Below are positions 34,463-45,200 of a stretch of DNA of 64,000 nt, piece after piece. The first letter of the stretch is position 1. The number at the start of each line of letters is the position of its first letter. This DNA is from UBA8524 sp964215915. Its GTDB lineage: Bacteria; Bacteroidota; Bacteroidia; UBA8524. Below the pieces are notes generated by a model. It saw nothing but the letters and a program-made list of their open reading frames with translations, was not told where the DNA came from and did no database searches. The translations under genes and the position numbers were made by a program. The stretch is from contig CAXPEB010000039.1 in NCBI GenBank assembly GCA_964215915.1, forward strand, positions 10,310 through 74,309. Direction: 5' to 3'.

Positions 34463-35419
34463 TTAATCCAGGGTTCTTGGCGTATAGATGATGCGGGTTC
34501 CGGCCCCTACTCTTCTTTTGGGAACACGACCGAACACGTAGTTGAACACAATTTCATGAGTTCCGGAACTAACCGTATTCAGATCAGTAAGAGTAAGGTC
34601 ATAGCTGTATCCCAAATGCATCTGCGGGGTGATATAGGCTCCGACCAACACGGAAGCAGCATCTCCCGAACGGTAAGAAAGACCTCCACGGAACCTTCCG
34701 TTGATCAGCAGGTCGGCATTGACATCAAACTGCGTATAGGCCCCGTCATTCTTGATGAGAACATTCGGGCACAGGGCCAGATTCGGTGTGAGGTCGAATG
34801 TCATACCTGCTAACAGGTAATAATGCCGGGCGCCGGTATACGCAATCACCGCACCGGGTGTGCTTTCATAATCGAAATCCTCTTCACTCAAATGCAGCGC
34901 CGACAAACCGACGTAAAGTTTGTAGAATGCTTCATTATCATAATAAAGCCCGAAAGAATAATCCGGCTTAAGGCTGCTCACATTGGCATTGGGCACCTTG
35001 GCATCAAAGGCCTGCTCCGGAGTGAGCTGAGAGCCGTCTATGGATTTTTGCATGAACCCGATGCCAGGCCCTACCGCCAGGTTACCGGCTCCACCCAGGT
35101 TGAATTTGTAGTTGTAGGACAGCATGAGGTTGACGGATTTCTCATACCCCAACCGGTCATTTACAAAGTTCAGACCGATACCGTGGCGACCTATCGGTGC
35201 ATTCAGACCGAGTACCTGGGTACGCGGACCCGCATTTGCAGGATAACCCACCCATTGCTGGTGATGCAGCAAAGTCGCTTCGATACCTTTCTGAGACCCG
35301 GCATAAGCAGGGTTCAGGGAAAGGCGGTTGAACATATAGTGTGTATAATAGGGATCTTGTTGTGCCTGCAGCTCGATAACCAGCACAAGCAGTACAAACA
35401 GGATAAGGGACTTTTTCAT
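34463..35419 (-). CDS. PorP/SprF family T9SS outer membrane protein (cargo operon member)
   Basis: 318 residues from the ATG at 35419 (MKKSLILFVLLVLVIELQAQ signal peptide); an ATG at 35437 adds six residues. Directly after the signal peptide comes DPYYTHYMFNRLSLNPAYAG and then THHQQWVGYP, the PorP/SprF signature, and the protein ends GTHEIVFNYVFG with a short basic tail. In Flavobacterium, SprF is needed for export of the cell-surface adhesin SprB, encoded next to it. Here it follows two type B cargo genes and a PorE-like gene, so it is a likely dedicated partner. It is the last gene before the operon terminator. It has a diverged relative at 7304-8341. Confidence 0.93.
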   Translation of the reverse strand: MKKSLILFVLLVLVIELQAQQDPYYTHYMFNRLSLNPAYAGSQKGIEATLLHHQQWVGYPANAGPRTQVLGLNAPIGRHGIGLNFVNDRLGYEKSVNLMLSYNYKFNLGGAGNLAVGPGIGFMQKSIDGSQLTPEQAFDAKVPNANVSSLKPDYSFGLYYDNEAFYKLYVGLSALHLSEEDFDYESTPGAVIAYTGARHYYLLAGMTFDLTPNLALCPNVLIKNDGAYTQFDVNADLLINGRFRGGLSYRSGDAASVLVGAYITPQMHLGYSYDLTLTDLNTVSSGTHEIVFNYVFGRVPKRRVGAGTRIIYTPRTLD

Positions 35420-35442
35420 TTTCTTGACGTTTTGCAATGGGT

Positions 35443-37392
35443 CTATTTGGAAATGATTCTGAATGTGGTTCTTCGGTTAAGCTGGTGTTCTTCATCGGTA
35501 CAATCCCGGGTGGCAACTCCGCCTTCGCAGGCACAATCGTTCACCAGGCGCGATTCTCCGTATCCTTTTGCAATGAGCCTGTCCGGTTGAATTCCCTTGG
35601 CAATCAGGTAATCCACCACTGACTGAGCCCGCTTCTGGGAAAGGGTCAGGTTGTATTCTTTGGATGAACGGCAATCGGTATGCGAACCAATCTCAATATG
35701 GATTCTCGGATACTTGTTCAGCAGCGTAACGAGCGAGTCAAGAACCGGTTTGGAGTCTTCCCGGATATCGGCCTTATCCAGGTCGTAGTAAATTCCTTTC
35801 AGGGTAAACTCATCTTCCACATTGATCGGAGCCAACAGCAATTCGATACTGAAATCCTCCGATTGCTCTTTGTTTTTGGTACTCACCCCGGAGGTTTTGC
35901 TGTCCAGGTAGTAATCCTCTGCTTTGGAAGCAAAAAGGCTGTACTGCGAGGCGTTCATCAGCGGAAGTTCCAGTCTTCCGTTCTTATCGGTTTTCAGGGT
36001 CACGGAACTGTCGCCATTCACCTGAAGCTTCACCGTACTCTCCGGAATAACTTCCCCCGTATTGGCATCTTTCACCAGCACCTGCAGGTTGAACACAAGC
36101 GGAGTCAGGTAAAAGCTGTAGATATCATCCTTGCCTAACCCGCCTTCCCTGTTGGAAGAGAACATGCCGGTTTCTTTGTCGTCTGCAAGGGTAATGGCAA
36201 AATCATCCGCCCCGGAATTAATGGGTGCTTTCATGTTTACGGGTTCCGACCAGTTACTTCCGTTTCCGGTGCTGTAATAGAGGTCCAGACCGCCCATTCC
36301 CACATGGCCATTGGAAGAGAAGAAAAGGGTTCCGTCCGTATGGATATACGGGAACATCTCATCCTTTTCGGTATTGATGGCGCTTCCCAGGTTTACCGGC
36401 TTTGACCAGCTTTTTTTCTGCCTGTCATACACCACATAATAGAGGTCCTTGCCTCCGAAACCTCCCGGGATATCTGCCGAGAAGTAAAGTGTTTTTCCGT
36501 CTTCGGCCATGCTCGGATGTCCGTAGCTGCTGCTCGTATCGGTGCAGAAAGACAGCGGACTGGCTTCTGAAAAGCGTTTTCCGGTCTGACGTACTTCGTA
36601 AATCTTGCATGTACCTTTTCCATCTGACTTTGCATTGCACAGGGTGAAGTACAGTGTCGACTGATTAAAGGCACAGGTTCCCTCGTTGTAATCAAACTCA
36701 AGTCCGTCAGGAATTTCCTCATCACGGATCTTTAACGGATCACCGGGCTGAGCGCCCCGCTGGCGTTTGATCTCCGCGCGGAAAATAGCCAGGTACTGAT
36801 CTCCGGTGCGCGCATACCGCTTGTCGTTTTTGCCCGTGAGGCGGTCGGAGGTATAGAACACCTCTTTATCCTTTACTTTCACCGCGGCAAAGTCGGAGTA
36901 GCGGCTGTTCAGGCTTCGTTCATTCACTACCATATAGCGGGTTTTGGCTTTCTTCCATTCCGCTGCCTTATTACATCCTTCCAGTTCGCGTTCCGCTTCC
37001 TTTTTGTTCCCCCCTTTGGTCATGTATTGCTCCAGGGTTTTGCGGGCTTCCTCATATTTTTCCTCCGATTTTTGAATGAGAGCCAACTGATAGAGGGCTT
37101 CCAGGTTGCCGGGTTCAAATTGCAGAACCTTGCTATACCAGGTGGAGGCGTTCGTATAATCGTTAATCCTGCGATAGCTTTCCGCCGCTCCGAAAGCCGC
37201 TTCGGTTTTCACCATCCGGTCGGCTTCGCTGCGGTAAGCGCGCTTGTACAGATCGGCGCTGACGATGTACTCCCTTTTCTCAAAGGCTTTGTTTGCGGTA
37301 CCAATGGTTACCTTTTGCTGACAGCCCCCGAGCAACAGGCCGGTGACAAGGATCAGCGCATAAAAAGGCAGTTTTTCTTGTAGGTGCTTCAT
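35443..37392 (-). CDS. PorE-like lipoprotein: TPR, beta-propeller, CRD and OmpA domains
   Basis: A 649-residue lipoprotein (LVTGLLLGGC, Cys at about residue 24). TPR-like helices cover about residues 28-150 (ANKAFEKREYIVSADLYKRA, then YYSKVLQFEPGNLEALYQLA-type repeats). A PD40/WD40-type propeller at about 170-425 has repeats such as GHPSMAEDGKTLYFSAD and HTDGTLFFSSNGHVGMGGLD. A carboxypeptidase-regulatory-like beta domain follows at about 430-520. The C-terminus is an OmpA peptidoglycan-binding domain: YYDLDKADIREDSKPVLDSL, IEIGSHTDCRSSKEYNLTLS and RAQSVVDYLIAKG. This order is that of PorE, which tethers the T9SS to peptidoglycan in Porphyromonas. It lies 13 bases after the PKD-rich gene and 23 before the SprF-like gene. 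Confidence 0.9.
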   Translation of the reverse strand: MKHLQEKLPFYALILVTGLLLGGCQQKVTIGTANKAFEKREYIVSADLYKRAYRSEADRMVKTEAAFGAAESYRRINDYTNASTWYSKVLQFEPGNLEALYQLALIQKSEEKYEEARKTLEQYMTKGGNKKEAERELEGCNKAAEWKKAKTRYMVVNERSLNSRYSDFAAVKVKDKEVFYTSDRLTGKNDKRYARTGDQYLAIFRAEIKRQRGAQPGDPLKIRDEEIPDGLEFDYNEGTCAFNQSTLYFTLCNAKSDGKGTCKIYEVRQTGKRFSEASPLSFCTDTSSSYGHPSMAEDGKTLYFSADIPGGFGGKDLYYVVYDRQKKSWSKPVNLGSAINTEKDEMFPYIHTDGTLFFSSNGHVGMGGLDLYYSTGNGSNWSEPVNMKAPINSGADDFAITLADDKETGMFSSNREGGLGKDDIYSFYLTPLVFNLQVLVKDANTGEVIPESTVKLQVNGDSSVTLKTDKNGRLELPLMNASQYSLFASKAEDYYLDSKTSGVSTKNKEQSEDFSIELLLAPINVEDEFTLKGIYYDLDKADIREDSKPVLDSLVTLLNKYPRIHIEIGSHTDCRSSKEYNLTLSQKRAQSVVDYLIAKGIQPDRLIAKGYGESRLVNDCACEGGVATRDCTDEEHQLNRRTTFRIISK

Positions 37393-37405
37393 TGTTGATA
37401 CGTAA

Positions 37406-40400
37406 TTATCTTAAAAGGGTGATCGTTCCTTTGCGGTTAATTCTCTGGCCCGAATATTTTCGTCCCATAAACAGGTACATGTAAACGCCGTCCGGCACGG
37501 CCACTCCCCGATACGTGCCGTCCCACATATGTTCCTGGTCGGTACTTTCGAAGATCAGCTCACCCCATCGGTCGTATATCCTCAGCCTGGCTTCTTCCAA
37601 CTCATAAGGGAAGAAGTATTCATACAAATCATTCAGCAGGTCGCCGTTAGGCGTGAAGGCATTCGGGAAATAGTGGTAGTCCGGCAATACAGTCAGCCAC
37701 CTTGCCACGCTGTCCTCACAACCATTGTGGGATCGGGCAATGAGCAATATGCGGTACTGCCCTTCCCCGGAATAAGCAAACTGCGGAAGCGAGTCGTATA
37801 CCGCTCCCCTGCCATCGCCTGCAAACCAGGTGAAGTGGGAAGCGAGTTGTGTCTTGTTCAGCAGGTCGAGCAATTCCCCCGCGTATATGCTGTCCTTACC
37901 CAGCTCGAAATCGGCCACAAAGCCGGTAACATCTACCTCGATACGGGTAGTATCGGTTCCTCCGAAACAACCGTCCAGGAAGGATTCCACCCAGAATTTC
38001 TGGCTGTCATACAACCTCGGCCGGATACTTTTGGTGGTTTCTCCCGTATTCCACTGGAACTGGTTACCCCCCTCCGCGGTCAGCACCACTTCGGCACCGT
38101 AGCACACTTCAGATGGACCTTCGATCACGGGAACAGGCGCCACTACCGGGCTTACCAGCACACTGTCGTAATAGCTGCATCCGCGACTATCCGTTCCATA
38201 TACTTTGAAATATTCATCTACACCCGGGAACACCCAGGTGCTGTCCGAAGCCGTATCCCTCAGGTTTGGCGAATGCTCCCAGAGGTAGTCCATGGCGCCT
38301 GTGGCCACCAGCAATACGGAATCGCCGATACAAATCTTTCTGTCCGGACCCGCATCTATAGGTGGCAAAGGCCAGATGGTAACTTCCACCGTCTCGGAAA
38401 CATCCGGACAGGCACTGCCATTTTTCACCACCACGGTATAGGTAGTGGTATTGAGTGGCTGGGCATAAGGGTCCGGTAGCGTGTCGTTGCTCAGGCCGGT
38501 CGAAGGCGACCACTGGTAGCTGTCACCGCCACTAACCATAAGCTGCACCCTGTTGCCGAAACAAACCGCCGTATCGTTGGATATCGTGATCACCGGCATG
38601 GCCTGCACCTGCACCTGTACCAGCGTATCATCCATACACCCCAAAGTATCTGTCACGATCAGCCGCACCCCGAATTCACCGGTGTCATTGAATTGCTGCT
38701 GGTAAACGGTTCCGTTTCCGCTGGCCACATTATCAAGCTCCCAGCTTCTGGCGCGAATTGCCGCCGCCGGGCTGCTGATATCGGTAAAGTTGATGCTTCC
38801 TCCTACACATACCTTTGGCTGACTCAGGGTCAGGTTGGCATTGGCCAGGCTGTTGCTGATGATGGAATCTCCACTACTAAGGGTTGCCGAACAGTTATTG
38901 GAATCTGTTAGGATCAGAACAGGTTTGAAAACGCCCCTGGAATTATAGATATGCAGCAGGCTGTCATCGGAAGTATGGATCACTTCCCCGTCGCCGAAGT
39001 CCCAGGTATAAACCGAAACATTGCTGGCGTCCGCCTTAAAATTCACGCTAAGCGGTTGACAGCCCTGTTTCGGGTCAAAAGAGAAGGTTCCTTTGGGACC
39101 CCCTACTTCGATATAATCCACCTTGATCACCGAATCGGAACAGCCTCCGATGCTTTTCACCCTAAGGGTTACCGTATAGATGCCCGGTTCATTGTATGTA
39201 TGGATGGGATTAGACTGCGTGGAATTCGAACTATCCCCAAAATCCCAGTAGTATTCCGAAACGTCATCACTGGCTACCGAAGTGAACACCACGGTAAAGG
39301 GCGGGCATAATCCCTGGTTTTTGTTGGCGCTGAAATCCACTTCCGGATCCACAACCCGCACCCCTTTTTCCATCAGTAACGAATCAACACAACCATCGGC
39401 TCTCTGAACACGCAGGAACACGTCGTACCTTCCGGTATCCGCATAAGTATGAGCGGGATTCAGCAGGTTGGAGGTGTCGCCGTCTCCGAAACGCCAGTGG
39501 TATTTATTGGTGAATCCGCCTTTCGTGTAATTCTGCATATTGACGGCATTGTTCACGCAGATCACATCGGGGATCACCTTAAACTCAGGTACCGGCGGGG
39601 CATATTCAAGGATACGGGTGATGCTGTTAGAGCACCCCAGGTTATCGGTAACAAGCAGGGTAACGAGGTAATTCCCCGGTCCGGAAAAGCGGAAGCGCGG
39701 ATGTCTTTGAGAAGTGGTATCCGGCTGGGTATTCGCCGCATCGCCGAAATCCCAGTGCCAGCTGACGAGACTGTCCGTCTTCTGAGAGATATCAAAGAAA
39801 GAGACGGTATCCGGCGGACATAGTCGTCCACCTGTCTTAAAACTGGCTCGTGGCCCGCGCACATCAATTTCTTTATCGACAATGGCCAGACAGCCATCGG
39901 CATCCGTGGCAAAAAGCCTCGGATAGTATTTGCCCGGAAGGGGGTATTCGTATTCCGTAACCCGCACGATATCCGTATCGCCATCGATACGCAGGTCCCC
40001 GAAATCCCAGAACCATTCTACGGAGCGTGAAGTGGTGTCCTCAAAATCCACGTGCAAAGGCGCACAACCCGATTGTGCCGAAACGGTAAAATCAGCCTTA
40101 AACTTCGGCCGGACCCGGACCAGGTACGTGATGGAATCAAAACAACGCGTACGGTGACTGAACAACCAAAGCTGGGCATTGTAATTCCCGAACTGGCTGT
40201 AGGTATGTGTAGGCAACGAATCGACGGAATAATTGCAATTCCGCCCAACGTTCACGTTGTTCTTGGTATCCGTGGTACACTGCTGGAAATTGACCTTGTA
40301 AGCGTTCGGGTCATTAAAATACCAAACGCGTAACACTGTATCCCTGGGGTTCTCATACCGAGAGACATCACTGAAATTCACCACAGCCGGGGTGTCGCAA

Positions 40401-42265
40401 AACAGGCCTTCCGGGTTATTGGTCTCGATCCAGGCCAGAGGAGGATCGATATTGATGTAGCTGGTGATTGTGGTATCTGCCTGGCAGGTGCCGTTCCACA
40501 GCGTAAGTTTGATATCGAAGGAGTCCGGAAGTTCCAGGATTTTCGGCCAGCTCTTGTACTTATGGGTAGGGTTGACATTGATGGAGTCGATGCCTCCGTC
40601 CCCGAAATCCCATTCGAATGCCGTGTAATTCGAAGATTTGTTCGTGAAGTTGATGGTAATCTTCACACAGGTATCGCGCTTGTCCGCCTCAAAATCGGGG
40701 ATGGGTTTGCTGAAAATACTTACCGTATCCTGGCCGGTAGCCGTACAGCCGCCCGGGTAGGTCAATGTCAGCTTGACGATATACTGACCCTGTCCGTTGA
40801 AGAAATGGCTGGGCTTGGCCTGGCTGGAGGTATTGCCATCATCAAAATCCCATGAAAAAGAAGTGGGATTCCCCGGAGTGCTTTCAAAATCGAAGGTCAC
40901 ATTGGCCGAAGTGCCGCATACCTGTCTCGGGCTGGGCTTAACTTCTATCTCGGGGTGGAAATCGATGGTATCGATCTGGGTTGCTTCACAACCTCCCGGA
41001 CTGATACTCGTGAATTTAATGATGAATGGTCCTTGTGTGTTATAGGTATGGATAGTGTTCCGCTGCGAAGAAGTATCCCCGTCGCCAAATTCCCAGAAAG
41101 AACCGTTTCCGGGGGTGTTGTTGACAAAGGTCACATTGAAAGGCACCTGGCAACTTTTATCTGGGTTGAGGGAATAGTTCGGTGTCGGCTCATCGTCGAT
41201 CACCAGTGTTTTGATAATGGAGTCTTTACAGCCTCCGGCAAAAGAGGCGATCAGTTTCACGGTATAGGTGCCGGGGGCCGCATAGGTGTTTTGTGCCGGT
41301 GCAGTATTCCCCAGGTTTCCGTCTCCGAAATCCCAAAGCACGCTTTGCGGGGTACCGCTGCCGCTGAGGGTAAAATCGATCGGCTGATTGTTACAACCGC
41401 GGGCTTTGGAGGGGTTGAAATCGATATTGTAATTACCCACCTGGATATAGGCCGTCTTCTCCAGTGTATCGCGGCAACCGGTGGTGGTATTCTCTCCGTA
41501 AAGGATGACCGTATAAGAACCCGGCGAAGTATACGTAGCCGAACCCGTTGTCGTAGAAGCGTTTGACCCGTTACCGAAATCCCAATAGTAGCTAACCTGT
41601 GACGAGGATTGGTTATTACTGAAATTGACGGTATGCGGTACGATGCAGGAGGCAGGCTTATCGGCGGTAAATGCCAGATCCGGTTTGGGATCGACGGTAA
41701 GCACGTTGACCTTCTGCCCGAAAGACTCGCAGCCGTTGGCATCGGTAACCCTCAGGCTGACTGTTTTGTTTCCGGGAACGGTATAGCCATGTTGCGGGTT
41801 TTGTGTCGCGGAACTTCCTCCGTCGCCAAAATCCCAGAAATAGGTGGTTATCGCCGCATCCCCTGCCGTAGAAAGGTCGGTGAAGGCAAAATTTTCCAGC
41901 TCACAGGCAGTGGCCTTATTGACGCTGAAATCGGCCTTCGGCCCTTCAAAAATGGTGATATAAGCCGTTTTGGTTTCCGTACCGGAACCGGCAGTTCCGT
42001 TCACCGTCAGGCTAACCGTATACACCCCGGGTTGGGTGTATACGGTCGACGGGTTTTGTAAGGTTGAAGTAGCTCCGTTACCGAAGTCCCAGGACCAGCT
42101 TCCGGCGGCAGGGGTTGACAGGTCTGTGAACTTCACTAGTTGCGGGGCACATCCCTGGGTAACCGAGGCTGAAAAATCCGCGGCAATCTGTCCCACCAGA
42201 TCATTTCGTCCTGAAATGATCAGTACCACCGCACATATCCAGTATTGCCTGATTCTCCTTTTCAA
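37406..42265 (-). CDS. giant PKD-rich T9SS type B cargo protein (1619 residues)
   Basis: Signal peptide at about residues 1-27. It has at least twelve clear PKD domains from residue 28 to about 1180, each marked by a WDFGDG-like core (for example WDFGNGATSTLQNPSTVY, WEFGDGDTSSQRNTIHTY, WRFGDGDTSNLLNPAHTY), plus two degenerate ones. Three Ig/hyalin-like modules with paired Cys follow (about 1240-1500: AVCFGNRVQLMV, KICIGDSVLLVA, EVCYGAEVVLTAEGG). It ends in the gliding-motility-type C-terminal domain used as type B sorting signal: YFPNAFTPNGDLLNDLYEYF, LRIYDRWGELIFES, WDGTYRGVAVPDGVYMY. PKD arrays suggest a long stalk or adhesin. The PorE-like and SprF-like genes follow directly, the common pairing for type B cargo. 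Confidence 0.94.
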   Translation of the reverse strand: MKRRIRQYWICAVVLIISGRNDLVGQIAADFSASVTQGCAPQLVKFTDLSTPAAGSWSWDFGNGATSTLQNPSTVYTQPGVYTVSLTVNGTAGSGTETKTAYITIFEGPKADFSVNKATACELENFAFTDLSTAGDAAITTYFWDFGDGGSSATQNPQHGYTVPGNKTVSLRVTDANGCESFGQKVNVLTVDPKPDLAFTADKPASCIVPHTVNFSNNQSSSQVSYYWDFGNGSNASTTTGSATYTSPGSYTVILYGENTTTGCRDTLEKTAYIQVGNYNIDFNPSKARGCNNQPIDFTLSGSGTPQSVLWDFGDGNLGNTAPAQNTYAAPGTYTVKLIASFAGGCKDSIIKTLVIDDEPTPNYSLNPDKSCQVPFNVTFVNNTPGNGSFWEFGDGDTSSQRNTIHTYNTQGPFIIKFTSISPGGCEATQIDTIDFHPEIEVKPSPRQVCGTSANVTFDFESTPGNPTSFSWDFDDGNTSSQAKPSHFFNGQGQYIVKLTLTYPGGCTATGQDTVSIFSKPIPDFEADKRDTCVKITINFTNKSSNYTAFEWDFGDGGIDSINVNPTHKYKSWPKILELPDSFDIKLTLWNGTCQADTTITSYINIDPPLAWIETNNPEGLFCDTPAVVNFSDVSRYENPRDTVLRVWYFNDPNAYKVNFQQCTTDTKNNVNVGRNCNYSVDSLPTHTYSQFGNYNAQLWLFSHRTRCFDSITYLVRVRPKFKADFTVSAQSGCAPLHVDFEDTTSRSVEWFWDFGDLRIDGDTDIVRVTEYEYPLPGKYYPRLFATDADGCLAIVDKEIDVRGPRASFKTGGRLCPPDTVSFFDISQKTDSLVSWHWDFGDAANTQPDTTSQRHPRFRFSGPGNYLVTLLVTDNLGCSNSITRILEYAPPVPEFKVIPDVICVNNAVNMQNYTKGGFTNKYHWRFGDGDTSNLLNPAHTYADTGRYDVFLRVQRADGCVDSLLMEKGVRVVDPEVDFSANKNQGLCPPFTVVFTSVASDDVSEYYWDFGDSSNSTQSNPIHTYNEPGIYTVTLRVKSIGGCSDSVIKVDYIEVGGPKGTFSFDPKQGCQPLSVNFKADASNVSVYTWDFGDGEVIHTSDDSLLHIYNSRGVFKPVLILTDSNNCSATLSSGDSIISNSLANANLTLSQPKVCVGGSINFTDISSPAAAIRARSWELDNVASGNGTVYQQQFNDTGEFGVRLIVTDTLGCMDDTLVQVQVQAMPVITISNDTAVCFGNRVQLMVSGGDSYQWSPSTGLSNDTLPDPYAQPLNTTTYTVVVKNGSACPDVSETVEVTIWPLPPIDAGPDRKICIGDSVLLVATGAMDYLWEHSPNLRDTASDSTWVFPGVDEYFKVYGTDSRGCSYYDSVLVSPVVAPVPVIEGPSEVCYGAEVVLTAEGGNQFQWNTGETTKSIRPRLYDSQKFWVESFLDGCFGGTDTTRIEVDVTGFVADFELGKDSIYAGELLDLLNKTQLASHFTWFAGDGRGAVYDSLPQFAYSGEGQYRILLIARSHNGCEDSVARWLTVLPDYHYFPNAFTPNGDLLNDLYEYFFPYELEEARLRIYDRWGELIFESTDQEHMWDGTYRGVAVPDGVYMYLFMGRKYSGQRINRKGTITLLR

Positions 42266-42280
42266 GGTTTTCGTTCCTTT

Positions 42281-45200
42281 TTATTTAACCACTTTCACGC
42301 TGTACCGCGTTCCCCCGTTCTCAATCACCACGAAGTACACTCCGGGTTTGAGGGTCTGGGTATCGATACGTTCTTCGTCGCGGTAAGCGGCATTCTCATA
42401 AAGTACCTGCCCGGTAACACCCACCAGTTTTACCAGGTAAGTATCCGGGGTATTCAGTTTCACCTGCAGGCTGTTGGAAAGCGGGTTGGGGTATACCTTA
42501 ACCTCATTGGTGCCGGCACCATTTACAGCCAGTCCGGGCTGCACCTGGATCATAGCCGTATCGGTCAGGGCGCATTGCACTACCTGGTTTCCGTTCCATA
42601 CCCGAAGCACGATATTCTTTTCTCCCTTGCTGGTCCAGAGTACGTTATGAGGACCGGGACCTATTGCTGTTTGCGGAGTGGCATCCGTACCGAAATCCCA
42701 TTCGTAATTGTCGGCTACGGCACCGGTTTCTATGCTAACCAGCGCATTGGCAGGAGTAAATTGTACAGCAGTGATGTTTGCAGACTGAGGCAATTCGAAG
42801 ATCTCGGCAAGTACCGCTTCTTTTTCACTGAGGCAGGTGCCATTAAAGGAAGCAGCATAGTACCACCGACTGGAACCAAGCGCAGGAGTGGTATACGTAT
42901 CTCCTGTTGCGGCAGCTATCGTAGCACTTGAATCCGTAAACCAGTGGATATCGGTACCGTTACCCTGCAGGGTCACCGGACTGCCTTTACATCCCTGGGC
43001 AGTGAACAGAGCCGGCTTAGTCGGCCGGATATTGTTTTTCACCAGAATGGTAACACGTGGGCTGAGGCATTGCCCGTCAAAGGCTTCCACATAGAAGCTG
43101 GTATCCTTCGTTACCTGCGTCAGGCTAATGGAAGGAGCTGTGGCAAATGCCTGGGTATCGCTGAGGTTGCTGAACCAGCGGAGGGAGAAGTTAGAGGTAG
43201 CCTTAACCACCGCGTCATCCCCTTCACACACATTTACGCTTTGCGTATTGGGTTCGATCAGTTTGGCCCTTACACTCAGGTTAACGGGTGTTCTCGGACC
43301 GGCGCAACCGTTAAGTACGGACTCGACAAAGAAGGCGGTATCTGCCGGAAGCGGTGCTGACTGGAAGTTTGTACCGATTTGAACGGCACTTACAGAGGAG
43401 GCACTGGTATACCAATTCACCTCTCCACCTGCCGGTACATTCAGTTCTGCCTGCTCCTCGTAACACAAGGTCATTTTTCCGCTTACAACAGGAGCAGCAG
43501 GAAGCTGCTGAAGCTGGATGGGATATGCCACGCGGGCACTTACACAACCGATGTCTTTAGCTTCCACATAGAATACACTGTCCGTGGTCACACCGCTGAG
43601 GAAGATGTTGTTTCCTTCCGCGATGGGGGTGCCGGCAACGGCAACGGTGAACCAACGCAAGCCTACGGGACTGTTCGCTGTCAGGAACGCATCCCCACCG
43701 GCGCATACCCGTGAAGGTGCCACTACCGGCGCATTCGGGATGGTACAAGCCGAATCGATACCGATGGTAAAGAAGCCGAAGCGGTTCAGCCTGTCGGAAA
43801 CCACCTCATTAAGGGTAGCATCCCTGTTGGCAGGGCCTTCGCTGTTCCACATGCTGCCATCGAAACTGATCAGACGGATATTTTCCCGGTCAACACCAGC
43901 AAGGTTGCTGTGCGCCGTATAGCTAATTTCCAACCTACCGGCTGTTGCGGTCAGGCTATCGATATGCCAGTATTCATCGGCACGGATGGAAGCAAGTCCA
44001 AGTCCTTTTGCTGAAGTATCCAGCGAAGCCTGTTGCGGGTTCCGGTCAAAATATTCCAGCTGTATCCAGCTGTTGGCGTTAGCTTCCGAATAATAGGTAA
44101 CCGGTCCGTAAGAAAGACTCTTTCCTACCGGGAACTCAAAGGAACTCATCGGGGCTACAAGGGCTCTCAGAGGTCCGTCTACAAAGCTGGTGGCGCTGTA
44201 TCCGCTGATAACTCCTTCCACTGCCAGCCAGTTTTGGATACTGGTTCCGATATTCCCGGTACCCAGGATCAGGCTGTCGGAAACGGTGATCTCCTGGTCC
44301 AGCTGAACCCCATCCGGGTTATCGATATGCAACATGCGGGCTTTGGCTCCGGTAATGATTCCGCTGTTTTGAGCAACGGTACCGTTAAACCGGTAGGCGG
44401 CAAGCGGTTGAAAGCTTTCTGTTCCGGTGCTTTGGAAACTTCCGTCCACCCCATTGGCATGTGCCGTAATGAGGGTGCTTCCGTCGGCAAGGGTTACCGG
44501 ACTGTTACCACTGATCTGAGAAACGCCGGCATCAAATGTTCCGCGAATGACAAATCCCATGGAGCCATTGTCCAGGATGGACTTGTCGTTCAACAGGCGG
44601 CATTCGCTTGTCGGTTCTATGAATAAACCGGAAGACTGTCCGGAAACGGAGATCTGTCCGGAACCTGCAAGGATCGCCTCACCGGTGATCTTCAATTGGG
44701 CTGCGCCCTGGATCATAATATTTCCGGAACCGTCAAGTCCGTTACGAACGATACGGTTACCGTTTCCTCCTACGGTGAAACTGCGGTTGGCCGCAACGCG
44801 GACCAGTCCGTTGATCTCAAGGTTAGCGGATTGGTTTTGCAGGTTACCCGGGTATTGAACCTGGTTGTTAACCAGGAAAATTGCAACCTCCTGGGTACCG
44901 GCAGTCGGGAAATAAACTCCCGCACCGATCGTATTGGGTTGTGCCGTGCTGTGCATATAGAAGGCACTGTCTTCAAAGTGAATTTGTGTGTTACCGGCCC
45001 AATCCAGGGCATTACCGGTACTCTTCAGTTCAATGGCTCCCGCCTTTTTCACTACCATCCGGGCATTCGGGGCAAAATCTATAGCCGAAGCCGCTGCGGC
45101 ATTGTTATGTACCAGGCGGCCGTAGATCTCCACGTCATCTCCGCCGGCATTGTTAACGGTAAGGAAGCTTCCGTTGCCCTGGGGGGTGTAGAGGAAGGCT

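Noticed and set aside
37529..38479. 316-codon plus-strand frame opposite the end of the PKD-rich gene
   Set aside because: Opposite the type B sorting domain, which is a strongly conserved coding signal; no independent support.
37406..42265. Possible CRISPR-like or tandem DNA repeats from the regular WDFGDG spacing
   Set aside because: Repeats are at protein level only; nucleotide units differ and there are no identical repeats with unique spacers.
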